Source: Aulosira sp. FACHB-615 (GTDB lineage Bacteria > Cyanobacteriota > Cyanobacteriia > Cyanobacteriales > Nostocaceae). Taken from it: DNA of 64,000 nt. Positions 45,413 to 54,981 of this stretch are shown piece after piece; the first letter of the stretch is position 1; each line of letters opens with the position of its first letter. A model generated the notes under the pieces. The model was given only the letters and a program-made list of their open reading frames with translations. It made no database searches and had not been told where the DNA came from. The position numbers were made by a program, and so were the translations under genes. The DNA lies in assembly GCF_014698045.1 (NCBI RefSeq), contig NZ_JACJSE010000010.1, forward strand, positions 210,383-274,382, given 5' to 3'.

Positions 45413-46768
45413 ATGCAAGTTTCAGAAAATTCTGTTAATAATACAGCTAGTATCAAAAATTTACAAGGCTTTGATAATAATCATCCACCTGACCCAAAAT
45501 TAATTGATACTTGTGTACATTGTGGATTTTGTCTTTCAACCTGTCCTAGTTATCGCGTCATTGGGAAAGAGATGGACTCCCCTAGAGGACGTATATATCT
45601 GATGGATGCAATTAATGAAGGTGAAATTGCCCTCAATACAGCCACAGTCGAACATTTTGATAGTTGTTTAGGTTGTCTTGCTTGTGTGTCAACTTGTCCT
45701 TCAGGCGTACAATATGACAAATTAATTTCCGCCACCCGTCATCAAGTTGAACGTAATTATCCCCGCAGTTTACCAGATAAGCTTATACGTCAATTGATAT
45801 TTGCTTTATTTCCCAACCCAGATATTTTACGCATTTTACTTGTACCATTATTTGTTTATCAAAAGTTGGGATTTTCTAAATTATTACAAGCAACTGGCAT
45901 TCTCAAAAATATCTCACCACGATTGGCAGCAATGGAATCAATTCTGCCACAAATTACTGTCAAATCTTTTCAAGATAACTTACCAGATATTATTCCCGCC
46001 AAAGGTACAAAACGCTATCGAGTCGGCATGATTTTGGGATGTGTGCAACGGCTGTTTTTCTCCCCTGTGAATGAAGCGACAGTGCGAGTATTAACAGCAA
46101 ATGGTTGTGAAGTTGTGATTCCTAAATCGCAAGGTTGTTGTGCTGCACTTCCTGAACACCAAGGACAAACAGAACAAGCCAAAGCTTTAGCCAGACAAAT
46201 GATTGATAGTTTCGCTGATACTGATGTAGATTTTGTTATTATCAACGCTGCCGGTTGTGGACATACATTAAAAGAATACGGTCACATTTTAGCTGATGAT
46301 CCAGAATATCGAGAAAAGGCGGAGAATTTTGCAGCTAAAGTCAAAGATGCACAAGAATTTTTAGCAACTGTTGGCTTAACAGCTAAACTATCACCAATTA
46401 CAGATAAACCTCTAACTTTGGTTTATCAAGATGCTTGTCATTTATTACATGGACAAAAAATTAGTTTGCAACCGCGTCAATTATTACGTCAAATTCCTGG
46501 CGTGACTTTACGAGAACCTTTAGACGCAGCTTTGTGTTGTGGTAGTGCTGGGGTTTATAACCTATTACAACCAGAAGTCGCAGAGGAATTAGGACAGCAA
46601 AAGGTACAAAATTTATTAAATACTGGTGCTAATTTAATTGCTTCTCCGAATCCTGGTTGTGCTTTACAAATTACCAAGCATTTAGAATTGCAAGGTAAAA
46701 ATATTGCGGTGATGCACCCAATGGAGTTGTTAGATTATGCAATTCAGGGTTTGCAGTTGAGATTGTGA
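45413..46768 (+). CDS. glcF: Glycolate dehydrogenase iron-sulfur subunit, GlcF-like
   Basis: The 451 residues have two [4Fe-4S] motifs (CVHCGFCLSTCP with Cys34, 37 and 40, and CLGCLACVSTCPSG) and two CCG domains (SQGCCAALPEHQG and ALCCGSAGVY). With the GlcD- and GlcE-like genes it should form the membrane-associated glycolate oxidising complex of photorespiration. An AGAGGA RBS precedes the ATG. Confidence 0.92.
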   Translation: MQVSENSVNNTASIKNLQGFDNNHPPDPKLIDTCVHCGFCLSTCPSYRVIGKEMDSPRGRIYLMDAINEGEIALNTATVEHFDSCLGCLACVSTCPSGVQYDKLISATRHQVERNYPRSLPDKLIRQLIFALFPNPDILRILLVPLFVYQKLGFSKLLQATGILKNISPRLAAMESILPQITVKSFQDNLPDIIPAKGTKRYRVGMILGCVQRLFFSPVNEATVRVLTANGCEVVIPKSQGCCAALPEHQGQTEQAKALARQMIDSFADTDVDFVIINAAGCGHTLKEYGHILADDPEYREKAENFAAKVKDAQEFLATVGLTAKLSPITDKPLTLVYQDACHLLHGQKISLQPRQLLRQIPGVTLREPLDAALCCGSAGVYNLLQPEVAEELGQQKVQNLLNTGANLIASPNPGCALQITKHLELQGKNIAVMHPMELLDYAIQGLQLRL

Positions 46769-46790
46769 TTTCACCGCCTTGGCGACTAGT

Positions 46791-46898
46791 ACAACAAGGC
46801 AAAAGTAAAAAGGCAAAAGTAAAAAGAAATAATAACGATACCACAAGCCTTGTAGCAATTTCTGATGGTCTGTTTATTTACGCCGACCTGTACTAGAG
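46791..46898. repeat. 108-bp dispersed repeat, copy 2
   Basis: This is the same element as 19636-19743, here 22 bases after glcF. The two copies differ at about a dozen positions, mostly in the A-rich left part. Confidence 0.8.
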
Positions 46899-46900
46899 TA

Positions 46901-46976
46901 GTAGGCTGGGTGTAGCGATAGCGTAACCCAACAAAGTATGCGTGAATGTTGGGTTCCGTTCCTCCACCCAACCTAC
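46901..46976. repeat. Nested inverted repeat (GTAGGcTGGGTG ... CACCCAACCTAC)
   Basis: The outer arms GTAGGCTGGGTG and CACCCAACCTAC enclose a second pair, AACCCAACA and TGTTGGGTT, so the element folds as one long interrupted hairpin. It follows directly on copy 2 of the 108-bp repeat. From 46977 to 47347 I see no gene, only AT-rich DNA with one HIP1 site. Confidence 0.7.
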
Positions 46977-47347
46977 ACCAGTCTAAGTTGTTACCTGTTG
47001 TCCTAGCCAGTTAACTCTGATTAATTCACGTTCATGAAAAAGACACCATTTTTCCGCCGATTTTTAGTGCTGACAGCCATAAATACTTTAATAATTAACT
47101 TACATCATAACAAACGCGATCGCCTAACGTCACTAACGGTAAATAGATTATCATTACTTTTGTTTATGTCTTTTAAATTTACATTTTTGGTTATAAATTC
47201 TTAGCTAAAATCCCCAAAAGCTTATATCTTATTAGTTATCCCAATTATTGAAAATTCAGCGCCCAAGACAAAACTTAAAACAACTGATTTGCATAAACAA
47301 CATCCAGCAAGCAAGACTTAATTTCTCCAAACTAAGGACTTTATCAC

Positions 47348-47821
47348 ATGATGTTAAATTCTCGTTCTGCTGGAATTTTTTGGCAAGCAGGTCTATTTTT
47401 TGCGGGATTAATTAGCTGCTTAAACTTCACTTCTACTCCAGCATCAGCACAAACTCAAATAGAAAGTCCCATCGCAGATTTTTCCTCTGGTGATCCCGGT
47501 TCCTTTGCTGGTGCAGTAGTCTATGTTACTCCTGGTGCCTATTTATCTACTGCTGCTGCTCAAATAAATCCACCTATAGGGACATTTTTTAGAGGCATTA
47601 ATGGTAGTTTCACAGTTACAGGTGTGTCATATATAGATCCAATCACTCATATTTCCACACCAAGCGTCACACTCCACACAGGAGGATTATTTGCATTACC
47701 TTATACAACACCAGAAGGTTCGATTCGAGGAGCGATAGTCGAAAGGCTCAGAAGCAATATCACACTAGATGAATTTGCCGCACTTGTCAGGGCGGCTGTA
47801 GGTAATGATGGTTTAGATTAG
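47348..47821 (+). CDS. Exported protein of unknown function
   Basis: The 157 residues start with a Sec signal peptide ending at STPASA/QT (about residue 35). The mature part is rich in Gly, Ser, Thr and Pro with a beta-like VVYVTPGAY..TAAAQINPP pattern. I do not recognise the family. A strong hairpin follows the stop. Confidence 0.75.
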   Translation: MMLNSRSAGIFWQAGLFFAGLISCLNFTSTPASAQTQIESPIADFSSGDPGSFAGAVVYVTPGAYLSTAAAQINPPIGTFFRGINGSFTVTGVSYIDPITHISTPSVTLHTGGLFALPYTTPEGSIRGAIVERLRSNITLDEFAALVRAAVGNDGLD

Positions 47822-47854
47822 TAAATTCAAATTTTGATGTAATAATTTAGATGT

Positions 47855-47883
47855 AAAGACGTTGCATTGCAACGTCTTTTTTG
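47855..47883 (+). terminator. Rho-independent terminator
   Basis: AAAGACGTTGC-ATT-GCAACGTCTTT is followed by TTTT, a near-ideal terminator 34 bases after the exported-protein gene. The same sequence is a known frequent repeat in Nostocales, so it may be a repeat used as terminator. Confidence 0.8.
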
Positions 47884-47894
47884 AGGTACTAATT

Positions 47895-48329
47895 ATGGAA
47901 GAATTATTAAATCTCAAAGAATTGTTGCTTAAAGGTAATATTCCAGAAGCATTAATTGTTGTCGAAGAATTAGAGGAAATGAGCCGCAATGATATTATCA
48001 AAACAATTCGGAGTTATGCAGTGATTTTGCTGCTACATCTGATTAAACAACAAGCTGAAAATCGCTCAACTCGTTCTTGGGATGTTTCTATTCGGAATTC
48101 AATTCGAGAAATTCAACGAGAAAATAAACGCCGGAAAGCAGGAGGATATTACCTCACCCCGGAAGAATTAAGAGAAACGTTAACCGAAGCTTATTTAAAT
48201 GCTATTGATCAAGCTTCTTTAGAAGTAGAAGAAGGACGTTATGAACCCGAAGAATTAGAAAAGCTAATTAACAGTGAAGAAATTATTAATTATGGTTTAG
48301 ATTTAATTTTACCAGGAGAAGCAGATTAA
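47895..48329 (+). CDS. DUF29 family protein
   Basis: The 144 residues from the ATG at 47895 have the DUF29 pattern (RSYAVILLLHLIKQQ, SWDVSIRNSIREIQRE, LTPEELRETLTEAYLNA). DUF29 proteins are common in cyanobacteria and have no settled role. The gene ends exactly where the TlyA frame begins, so translation may be coupled. The longer frame from 47862 starts inside the terminator and is rejected. Confidence 0.82.
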   Translation: MEELLNLKELLLKGNIPEALIVVEELEEMSRNDIIKTIRSYAVILLLHLIKQQAENRSTRSWDVSIRNSIREIQRENKRRKAGGYYLTPEELRETLTEAYLNAIDQASLEVEEGRYEPEELEKLINSEEIINYGLDLILPGEAD

Positions 48330-49148
48330 TTGGTTAAACAAAGGCTGGATACATTATTAGTAGAGTTAAATTTATGCGCTTCTCGTGCTTTAGCACAAAG
48401 ACTCATTCAAGCGGGAGAAGTGACTGTTAATCAGCAGATAATTGATAAACCAGGGACAGAAGTAGATATAGCGGCGCAAATCAAAGTCAAAGAGCGATCG
48501 CGCTTTGTGTCTCGTGGTGGCGATAAACTAGCAAAAGCTTTGGAATTATTTGCGATTCCTACCGATGGAAGAATTTGTTTAGATGGGGGAATTTCTACAG
48601 GCGGTTTTACTGACTGTCTGCTGCAAGCTGGAGCCAGCTTAGTTTATGGTATTGATGTTGGTTATGGCCAAGTTGATTGGCGCTTACGAAATGATGCGCG
48701 GGTGATTTTGCGAGAACGGACAAATCTACGCCAATTACAGCCCCAACAATTATACGCTGGAGGCGATCGCATTCCCGATTTGGCGGTGGTAGATGTGTCG
48801 TTTATTTCCTTAACCAAGATTTTGCCTGCACTGTGGCAATTAACTCAAGCTCCCCGTGAAGCGGTTTTATTAGTCAAGCCACAATTTGAGGTGGGAAAAT
48901 CCCGTGTTGGCAAAAAAGGTGTAGTACGCGATTCTGACGACCAAGCTGATGCGATTTTTCAGGTATTACAAGCCGCAGATCAATTAGGCTGGAAATACAA
49001 AGGCTTAACTTGGTCGCCCATTACAGGCCCGGCTGGGAATGTGGAATATCTTTTATGGTTAGGGATGGAAAGTGAAACACCACCGCCAAATTTAGAGCTA
49101 ATTAAACAACTGACGAAATCAGCAATAACTGATTTACGGGAGAATTAA
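48330..49148 (+). CDS. tlyA: TlyA-type rRNA 2'-O-methyltransferase / hemolysin-like protein
   Basis: The 272 residues have an S4 RNA-binding domain (KQRLDTLLVELNLCASRALAQRLI) and an FtsJ-like SAM domain (LDGGISTGGFTDCLLQAGA, VKPQFEVGK). The start is TTG, directly after the TAA of DUF29, with no spacer. It modifies ribosomal RNA cytidines in other bacteria. Its stop overlaps the convergent cp12 stop (shared TTAA). Confidence 0.9.
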   Translation: MVKQRLDTLLVELNLCASRALAQRLIQAGEVTVNQQIIDKPGTEVDIAAQIKVKERSRFVSRGGDKLAKALELFAIPTDGRICLDGGISTGGFTDCLLQAGASLVYGIDVGYGQVDWRLRNDARVILRERTNLRQLQPQQLYAGGDRIPDLAVVDVSFISLTKILPALWQLTQAPREAVLLVKPQFEVGKSRVGKKGVVRDSDDQADAIFQVLQAADQLGWKYKGLTWSPITGPAGNVEYLLWLGMESETPPPNLELIKQLTKSAITDLREN

Positions 49149-49423
49149 ACATCGTACATGAGACATTCTAAAGCGTCTGGATGGGTATCACAGAAGCTTT
49201 CTAGAGAAGTTTTCCGGTGTTTTGCTTGTTGTTGATGCGCTTTTTCCGCTTGTAATTCTTCAACGATATCCCAAGCTACAGCACAGTTAGGAGAGCCATC
49301 GCCATTGGTTTCACAAGTTGAACGAGCTTCGGAGATGGCTTCTAAAATTGCTTGCTCGATGGTTTTAGAGCCATTTTGCTCAGATTGCTGTACGGTATCG
49401 AATCTGTCGTAGGTTGCTGTCAT
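49145..49423 (-). CDS. cp12: CP12 Calvin-cycle regulator
   Basis: The 92 residues have both Cys pairs of CP12: CETNGDGSPNC with AWDIVEELQAE, and CDTHPDALEC ending MYDV. CP12 bridges GAPDH and phosphoribulokinase in the dark through disulfides. The N-terminus is about 15 residues longer than the shortest CP12 forms. A palindrome lies 50 bp upstream. Confidence 0.93.
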   Translation of the reverse strand: MTATYDRFDTVQQSEQNGSKTIEQAILEAISEARSTCETNGDGSPNCAVAWDIVEELQAEKAHQQQAKHRKTSLESFCDTHPDALECLMYDV

Positions 49424-49756
49424 GATAAATCTACCTTTGTTTACTGGGATAGAGTGTAGGAGCCAATACTTTCAGTTTAGATAAACTCAAAAAAAATTGC
49501 TGTGGGGAACACCCTCTGTTAATAAACTAAATTGATTGGGTTTTCCCTCTTGTCATTTTTGATGCAAAAAGGTAAAAAGCCTGAATTATGGTTAATAAAA
49601 CATTCTGACTTCTGAATTCTGGATTCTGAATTCTTCCCTTCACCCTTTTATGGTGCATTGTAAATTAGGAATCTAGCGCAATTATCAGCAGAATTTGATA
49701 CAAGTTGATGAAGGCTGATGAACAGCAACAATTAGGGAAATAATTCTTAGAAATTC
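49424..49756. other. cp12 upstream region with short palindrome
   Basis: The 333 bases have no gene. AGTTTA-GA-TAAACT (49474-49487) is a perfect palindrome 51 bp upstream of cp12. A 'TCTGAATTCTGGATTCTGAATTC' tandem lies near 49611-49633. Confidence 0.45.
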
Positions 49757-51109
49757 TCAATACTTTAAACCTAATTCTTGTTGCAACCGATACAGAATTG
49801 TATTTTGGTCAACTTGCGAAAGAATTTCTTGAATTACGGTACTCGCGCCTAATTGTCCCCAAGTGCAGCCTTTTTCGAGATAAACTTGGGCGGCTTTACC
49901 AACAGCATAAGCACCATAACCAGCAATTCCCGCTTGAGCGATCGCACTGCCAGCAAAACTAGTAATATTGACTGGATTATCACCACTAGCGATCGCCGCA
50001 GTACTTTTACCTAATCCTAATACAAAACTACTGCCTAATTCTCCTAGCAACAAACCGCCAGAACTCATTAAAATCGTTTTGAGAATTTTCCCCGCTTCAT
50101 AGCTAGTCATCGGTAAACCATACAATCTGGCCAAAGCCCGAATTAAAGCTAAATCAGCCACGGTTCCACAGAGAATATCTAAAACTGCGATCGGATTTAA
50201 TGCTACTGCTAACGCTTTATATTTAGTAAACTGCCAGATAATTTCTTCTGCTTCTTTTTCACGTAAATCTAGAGTTTTTTGCGCGATTTTTGCTTCCGCT
50301 TCCCTGGCTTGAACGAGTGCATTTAACGCTAGAAGTGACCTACCTTCACGATTGAGAATCTTGAGTAATGTTTGCTGGAGTTCGGTAATTTCTGGTGGTA
50401 GAGTTTCCCATTCATAACTCACACGTCCATCCGGCCATTCTACCCGCACTTCCATTGGTGCAGGTTCCGCCGCCACCATGACAATTTCATCAGGTAACAA
50501 AGGCTGCGCTTGGGGATTTCCTGCGCCCAGTTGTTGTAAATTGCGATAAATTGCGCCTCTGTCTGTATCTGGGTAAAGGTCAATTTTGTTAAACACCAAA
50601 ATCAACGGTTTTTGCGCCTGACGTAAATCTAGTAACGCTTGATATTCTGTCCGCGTAATATCACCAGAAACTACAAATAAAATTAAATCTGCCTGACGCG
50701 CCACTTCCCGCGCCATTTTCGCCCGTGCTTCCCCCGCAATTTCATCTAATCCTGGTGTATCAATTAATTCGACAATAATTTTACCGCCTGGTGGTTGCCA
50801 TCGCACAGACCTCGGCCATTGAGTCACCCCGTTTAAAGGGCCAGTTTGCAGAATCTTCTCTCCCAGTAAAGCATTTAAGACTGCGGATTTTCCCCGACTC
50901 ACCAAACCAAACACCGCAATTTTAATTAAATTCGCGTCTAGTTTACTGAGTGTGGCATTTAAAGCGTCTAATTCTGGCTTGACCAAACCTGCCAATTCTG
51001 GGTTAGATGATAACTGCCCTGACTTGCGAAGATATCCATACCAAGATAATGCTTGTCGGAGACTAGCACGGGCGCGGTTTAAATGAGTTTCTTCCAGGTT
51101 ATTACGCAC
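49757..51109 (-). CDS. Dynamin-like/YcjF-type GTPase with C-terminal DUF697-like membrane region
   Basis: The 450 residues start with GTG at 51109; upstream no better start was found. The P-loop is GLVSRGKS (68-75), G3 DTPGLDE and G4 NKID. The second half has hydrophobic helices (ALNPIAVLDILCGTVADLALI) of DUF697 type and an Ala-Gly-rich region near the end. It is probably membrane-linked; the function is unknown. Confidence 0.88.
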   Translation of the reverse strand: MRNNLEETHLNRARASLRQALSWYGYLRKSGQLSSNPELAGLVKPELDALNATLSKLDANLIKIAVFGLVSRGKSAVLNALLGEKILQTGPLNGVTQWPRSVRWQPPGGKIIVELIDTPGLDEIAGEARAKMAREVARQADLILFVVSGDITRTEYQALLDLRQAQKPLILVFNKIDLYPDTDRGAIYRNLQQLGAGNPQAQPLLPDEIVMVAAEPAPMEVRVEWPDGRVSYEWETLPPEITELQQTLLKILNREGRSLLALNALVQAREAEAKIAQKTLDLREKEAEEIIWQFTKYKALAVALNPIAVLDILCGTVADLALIRALARLYGLPMTSYEAGKILKTILMSSGGLLLGELGSSFVLGLGKSTAAIASGDNPVNITSFAGSAIAQAGIAGYGAYAVGKAAQVYLEKGCTWGQLGASTVIQEILSQVDQNTILYRLQQELGLKY

Positions 51110-51529
51110 AGCGTTTGCTTGACTTAAGGGTGAAAATAATATGTTTACAGATCAAGGCAGAAGGCAAAAGGGTTGCGAAAATAATTCTTTCCAATACTAA
51201 AAAGGTCTCAGGGTTAATGAATAACTAATGTATATTTCGAGACGCACAGTGGAAGAAATACAGTGTCATTACTAAGTCCCGTGAATTTAAGTAAGTCTGT
51301 ATGAAAACATGAACTTAAGTTGGGCAAGGTAAACAATGCTACAATCCGTTTCCTTACTGCCTCCTGCCTCGTTAACAAGAATTCATTATTTCCGGGTTCT
51401 TTCATAGATATACCTTAGCGTATAAATTTTCAGTAAAAATTGCATAAAGACCAAAATTTACAGCCAAAGATTGGGGAAATATAAACTCCACGCAAATTGT
51501 AAATGTAGTTTTGGTAGAAAGGTTTTGTC
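51110..51529. other. Intergenic, divergent promoters, no gene seen
   Basis: The 420 bases between the GTPase and the histidine kinase show no clear ORF or repeat apart from short 'CTGCCTCCTGCCTC' runs near 51355-51370. An ORF on the - strand (51214-51405) has no family features. Confidence 0.4.
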
Positions 51530-53287
51530 ATGTACGACCTCAATCAATTCACACTCAGAAATATGTCTGAATGTGGTTTAGCATTACGCCAGCTAGGGCA
51601 GAATGTGACAACGATGGAAGAAGCTGGTAGAGCCATTATTAATTATTTATATGAAAGCTTAGTTGATGACAAAACCCAAAATCAATCTTGCGCTTTGATT
51701 AGATTATTCAAAACCCATTCTTATAGTGATTTGACTCCAAAACTACAAGCATCGGCTCGTGAATTGTTGGGTGATGGTGAAATTTTACCTGATTTGAAGT
51801 GTTTAACTTTGTTGGCAACGGTTGGTGAGCAGCCAGAATGGAATTCTCGTTATGAATCCCGTGGACACCAAGCAATTCCCTTGGCGAATGAAAATGCGAT
51901 CGCAAATATTCCAATGGTTTCACAGCTAATTCACCAACTAGGACTCGATCCAGGTACAGTCATCAAGCCTGATCCATCGTTGATGGTTGATATAGAACAG
52001 CAGATGTACAACGTTTTTCACATTCCTGATGCGCTCGGTAGTCCCCATATTCCCGCACAACATGAATTTGTGATTCCCTTCAACATTAAATCAGTGGCGG
52101 GCTTTGGCGGGATTTTGCCTTCAGGAAATATGTTTGTGGTGATGATGTTTCTAAAAGTGGCAATTTCCCATACAACTGTAGATTTGCTACGTCCCTTAGC
52201 ATTAAGTGTGAAAACTGCACTACTACCCTTTGATGATGGTAAAACCTTTGTAGATTCCTTACCAGTGACTTCTGTGAGCGATCGCAAAATTGCACAGTTA
52301 AATTCTCAAATTGCCACACTCACACAGTTATTAGATGTTTCTGAGCAAGTTACATTCATCCAGTCAGACCGCCTCGAACAAGCAATTACCGACTTACAAC
52401 AAGCCCTCACTCAACTACAAACAACCCAAACCCAAATAGTTCAAAACGAAAAAATGTCAGCATTGGGGCAGATGGTAGCCGGAATTGCCCATGAAATCAA
52501 CAACCCAGTCAACTTTATTCATGGTAATCTCAGCCACCTTGATAGCTACATCCAAGATTTGGTGAGTTTGTTCCAAGACTATCAAACAGAATATCCCGAC
52601 CCACCAGCCACCCTGCAAGCCAAACTCCAAGCAGCCGATTTACCTTTCCTCATCCAAGATTTAACCAGTATTCTCCAATCAATGCAGGTGGGAACTGAAC
52701 GAATTCGCCAAATTGTGCTGTCCCTACGCAATTTTTCTCGTTTGGATGAAGCAGAAATCAAAGAAGTAGAGATTCACGAAGGTCTTGATAGTACTTTAGT
52801 ACTGTTAAGCCATCGTCTTAAAGCCCAAGGCAAACACCCAGAAATTCAGGTAATTAAGGACTATGGTATTGTGCCTTTGGTTGAGTGCCACGCTGGACAA
52901 CTGAATCAAGTGTTTATGAATATTTTGGCAAACGCTATTGATGCCCTAGAAGAATCTAATAGAGGGCGATGTTTGTCAGAAATTCAGCAAAACCCGAACC
53001 AAATTACCATTCGCACTTCTATGATTGATGCTAATTGGGTGCAAGTTGCGATCGCTGATAATGGAGTTGGGATTGCTGAATGTATTCGCACTAAACTCTT
53101 CGACCCTTTTTTTACTACCAAACCTGTCGGTAAAGGCACAGGATTAGGTTTATCAATTAGCTATCAAATTATCACCGAAAAACTCGGCGGCAAAATTGTA
53201 TGTCATTCCACCGTCGAACAAGGAACCGAATTTATCATCCAAATTCCTGTACAAACAGAGGAGTCAGAAGTCAGAAGTCGGGTGTAG
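51530..53287 (+). CDS. Sensor histidine kinase, soluble
   Basis: The 585 residues have an N-terminal sensor part of about 250 residues that I do not recognise, a coiled coil (about 265-310; IAQLNSQIATLTQLL), HisKA with His321 (GIAHEINNP) and HATPase (NAIDALEES, DNGVGI, GKGTGLGLSI). No membrane segment is seen. In cyanobacteria this HisKA subtype is common in hybrid signalling; its partner is not next to it. Confidence 0.93.
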   Translation: MYDLNQFTLRNMSECGLALRQLGQNVTTMEEAGRAIINYLYESLVDDKTQNQSCALIRLFKTHSYSDLTPKLQASARELLGDGEILPDLKCLTLLATVGEQPEWNSRYESRGHQAIPLANENAIANIPMVSQLIHQLGLDPGTVIKPDPSLMVDIEQQMYNVFHIPDALGSPHIPAQHEFVIPFNIKSVAGFGGILPSGNMFVVMMFLKVAISHTTVDLLRPLALSVKTALLPFDDGKTFVDSLPVTSVSDRKIAQLNSQIATLTQLLDVSEQVTFIQSDRLEQAITDLQQALTQLQTTQTQIVQNEKMSALGQMVAGIAHEINNPVNFIHGNLSHLDSYIQDLVSLFQDYQTEYPDPPATLQAKLQAADLPFLIQDLTSILQSMQVGTERIRQIVLSLRNFSRLDEAEIKEVEIHEGLDSTLVLLSHRLKAQGKHPEIQVIKDYGIVPLVECHAGQLNQVFMNILANAIDALEESNRGRCLSEIQQNPNQITIRTSMIDANWVQVAIADNGVGIAECIRTKLFDPFFTTKPVGKGTGLGLSISYQIITEKLGGKIVCHSTVEQGTEFIIQIPVQTEESEVRSRV

Positions 53288-53413
53288 GAATGATTGTACG
53301 ATTGTTTCTCAAATCCTCAATGATTAATCAATATCTCCCCCTTGTCTCCCTTGTCTCCCTTCCCTTGTCTACCTTATCCCCCTTGTTCATATATCAAATA
53401 AATCTCATCATTT

Positions 53414-53863
53414 TTATTCTCTAGCAATCACAATATCGTTAGATTTAATCACTGCATAGGCTTCCTCTCCGGCAACAATACCCAACTCTTCAGCTGATGT
53501 TCTCGTAATCATTGAGGTTAGCTCTACTCTGTGAACAATTTCTAGTGTCACCTCACAATTAACAGCTCCAATGACAACTTTTTTCACCACACCCTTGAGA
53601 ATATTACGGGAGCTAACTTTTAAAGCCTTTTTAGAACTACCAATTTCTCCAGTAGGCATTTCCAGATTTTCCTGATTTACCTGTGTAGTTGGTGGGGGAG
53701 TTGGTATTGAGGCTTGTGATACTTGGTGTTTATTCAGACCACGCACAAGTTCCCGCAGAATCTCGGTTTTGGTGCGTTGAGAGTCCTGGCAAAACTCTTC
53801 GAGAATTTTCCGTTCCTCTTCCGATGTTTGAAATGTGATCCATCCTTGTTCTTTTCTTGGCAT
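53414..53863 (-). CDS. Ribbon-helix-helix/Mop fusion: putative molybdate-sensing regulator
   Basis: The 149 residues fuse an RHH-like N-terminus (about 8-45; GWITFQTSEEERKILEEFCQ and TKTEILRELVRGL), a Pro-Thr linker and a TOBE/Mop domain (about 82-147; SSRNILKGVV, GAVNCEVTLEI, ELTSMITRTSAEELGI). Mop domains bind molybdate, RHH domains bind DNA. The gene is divergent from modA. A perfect palindrome starts five bases before its start codon, so auto-regulation is likely. This would replace ModE, whose domain order differs. Confidence 0.85.
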   Translation of the reverse strand: MPRKEQGWITFQTSEEERKILEEFCQDSQRTKTEILRELVRGLNKHQVSQASIPTPPPTTQVNQENLEMPTGEIGSSKKALKVSSRNILKGVVKKVVIGAVNCEVTLEIVHRVELTSMITRTSAEELGIVAGEEAYAVIKSNDIVIARE

Positions 53864-53867
53864 AATG

Positions 53868-53886
53868 TTACCAATTCAGTTGGTAA
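53868..53886. promoter_or_regulatory. Perfect palindrome between RHH-Mop gene and modA
   Basis: TTACCAA-TTCAG-TTGGTAA, arms of seven bases, starts five bases upstream of the RHH-Mop start codon and lies 77 bases before the modA ATG. A half-site CTACCAA lies near 53915. It fits a dimeric RHH operator. Confidence 0.6.
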
Positions 53887-53963
53887 AGACTGGAATGACG
53901 CTCGGTATGATCCTACCAAGCGCCATTAAATTGCAGAAGAATCTATTGCTACACCATTTTTCT

Positions 53964-54758
53964 ATGAAAAGAAGACAAGTTCTTTCCTTTTTTGGCACAG
54001 CACTCGCTAGTTTGTTACTTGCTGTTTGTTCAACATTCATTGTACCTTCTGTTGTCACAGCACAGTCGAACGTTACTTTACTTGTTTCTGCTGCTGCTAG
54101 TTTAAAAGATGCACTGGAAGAAATTAAACCGGTTTATCAACAAAGTAACCCCAACGTCAACATAAATTATAACTTTGGGGCTTCTGGGGCATTGCAACAA
54201 CAAATTGAGCAAGGCGCACCAGCAGACATTTTTATTTCCGCCGGAAAAAGGCAAGTAGATGCTTTAGAACAAAAAGGGTTATTGCTTCCTGGGACACGCT
54301 CGGTTTTGGCAAAAAACCGCCTTGTACTAGTTGTACCCCAAGCTGTTACAGGTATTACCAGCCTTTACGATCTGAAAGAATCGAAAATCAAGCGCATTGC
54401 TATTGGTGAACCCAGAAGCGTTCCGGCTGGTCAATACGCGCAGCAAGTTTTACAGAAGTTAAATATTTGGTGGCAAGTAAGCTCTAAACTGGTTTACGCC
54501 AACAATGTGCGTCAAGTCTTGGCGGCTGTCGAAAGTGGCAATGCTGATGCCGGGTTAGTATATGCCACCGATGCTAAAATTTCTGACAAAGTAAAAGTAG
54601 TTGTGGCGGCTGATGAGAAATACCACTCACCGATAGTTTATCCACTGGCGGTGGTGAAACGCACTAAGAATGCCAGTGCAGCCAAGGAATTTAGCCAATT
54701 TTTATCCAGCAGTCAAGTTAAGGGGATACTCAAAAAATACGGCTTCATCCTGCCTTAA
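53964..54758 (+). CDS. modA: Molybdate-binding periplasmic protein ModA
   Basis: The 264 residues from the ATG at 53964 have a signal peptide (cleavage near VVTA/QS), then LLVSAAASLKDALEEI, NYNFGASGALQQQIEQGAPADIFISA and an end of the ModA type. The longer frame from 53835 lies across the palindrome and is rejected. No modB or modC follows; the permease/ATPase must be elsewhere. Confidence 0.93.
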   Translation: MKRRQVLSFFGTALASLLLAVCSTFIVPSVVTAQSNVTLLVSAAASLKDALEEIKPVYQQSNPNVNINYNFGASGALQQQIEQGAPADIFISAGKRQVDALEQKGLLLPGTRSVLAKNRLVLVVPQAVTGITSLYDLKESKIKRIAIGEPRSVPAGQYAQQVLQKLNIWWQVSSKLVYANNVRQVLAAVESGNADAGLVYATDAKISDKVKVVVAADEKYHSPIVYPLAVVKRTKNASAAKEFSQFLSSSQVKGILKKYGFILP

Positions 54759-54783
54759 AAAAGGAAGTCGGGAATAAAATTCG

Positions 54784-54812
54784 GGTGCGTTATACTTCCG
54801 CCATAACGCACC
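54784..54812 (+). terminator. Hairpin after modA
   Basis: GGTGCGTTAT-(9)-ATAACGCACC is a perfect 10-bp stem 26 bases after the stop. It has no T-run and is a relative of the 22379 hairpin. Confidence 0.45.
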
Positions 54813-54981
54813 GCCAAATTATGATGGTACGTTAGGCGATTTATTTTGTGATAAAGTAGGTCGGAATCTGCGCTTAACGTACCCTAAAATCCAAAGTTTA
54901 CTTGATAAACCATCTCTAAACCCTAATAAATACACTGCAAGTACAGTTAGCGAAGAGAAGTTAATCTCCAAAACCACAAAA

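Noticed and set aside
46786..46971. 61-codon - strand ORF
   Set aside because: Lies wholly in the 108-bp repeat and the GTAGG inverted repeat.
53835..53963. Longer ModA start at 53835
   Set aside because: It would read through the divergent promoter and palindrome; the ATG at 53964 gives a proper signal peptide.
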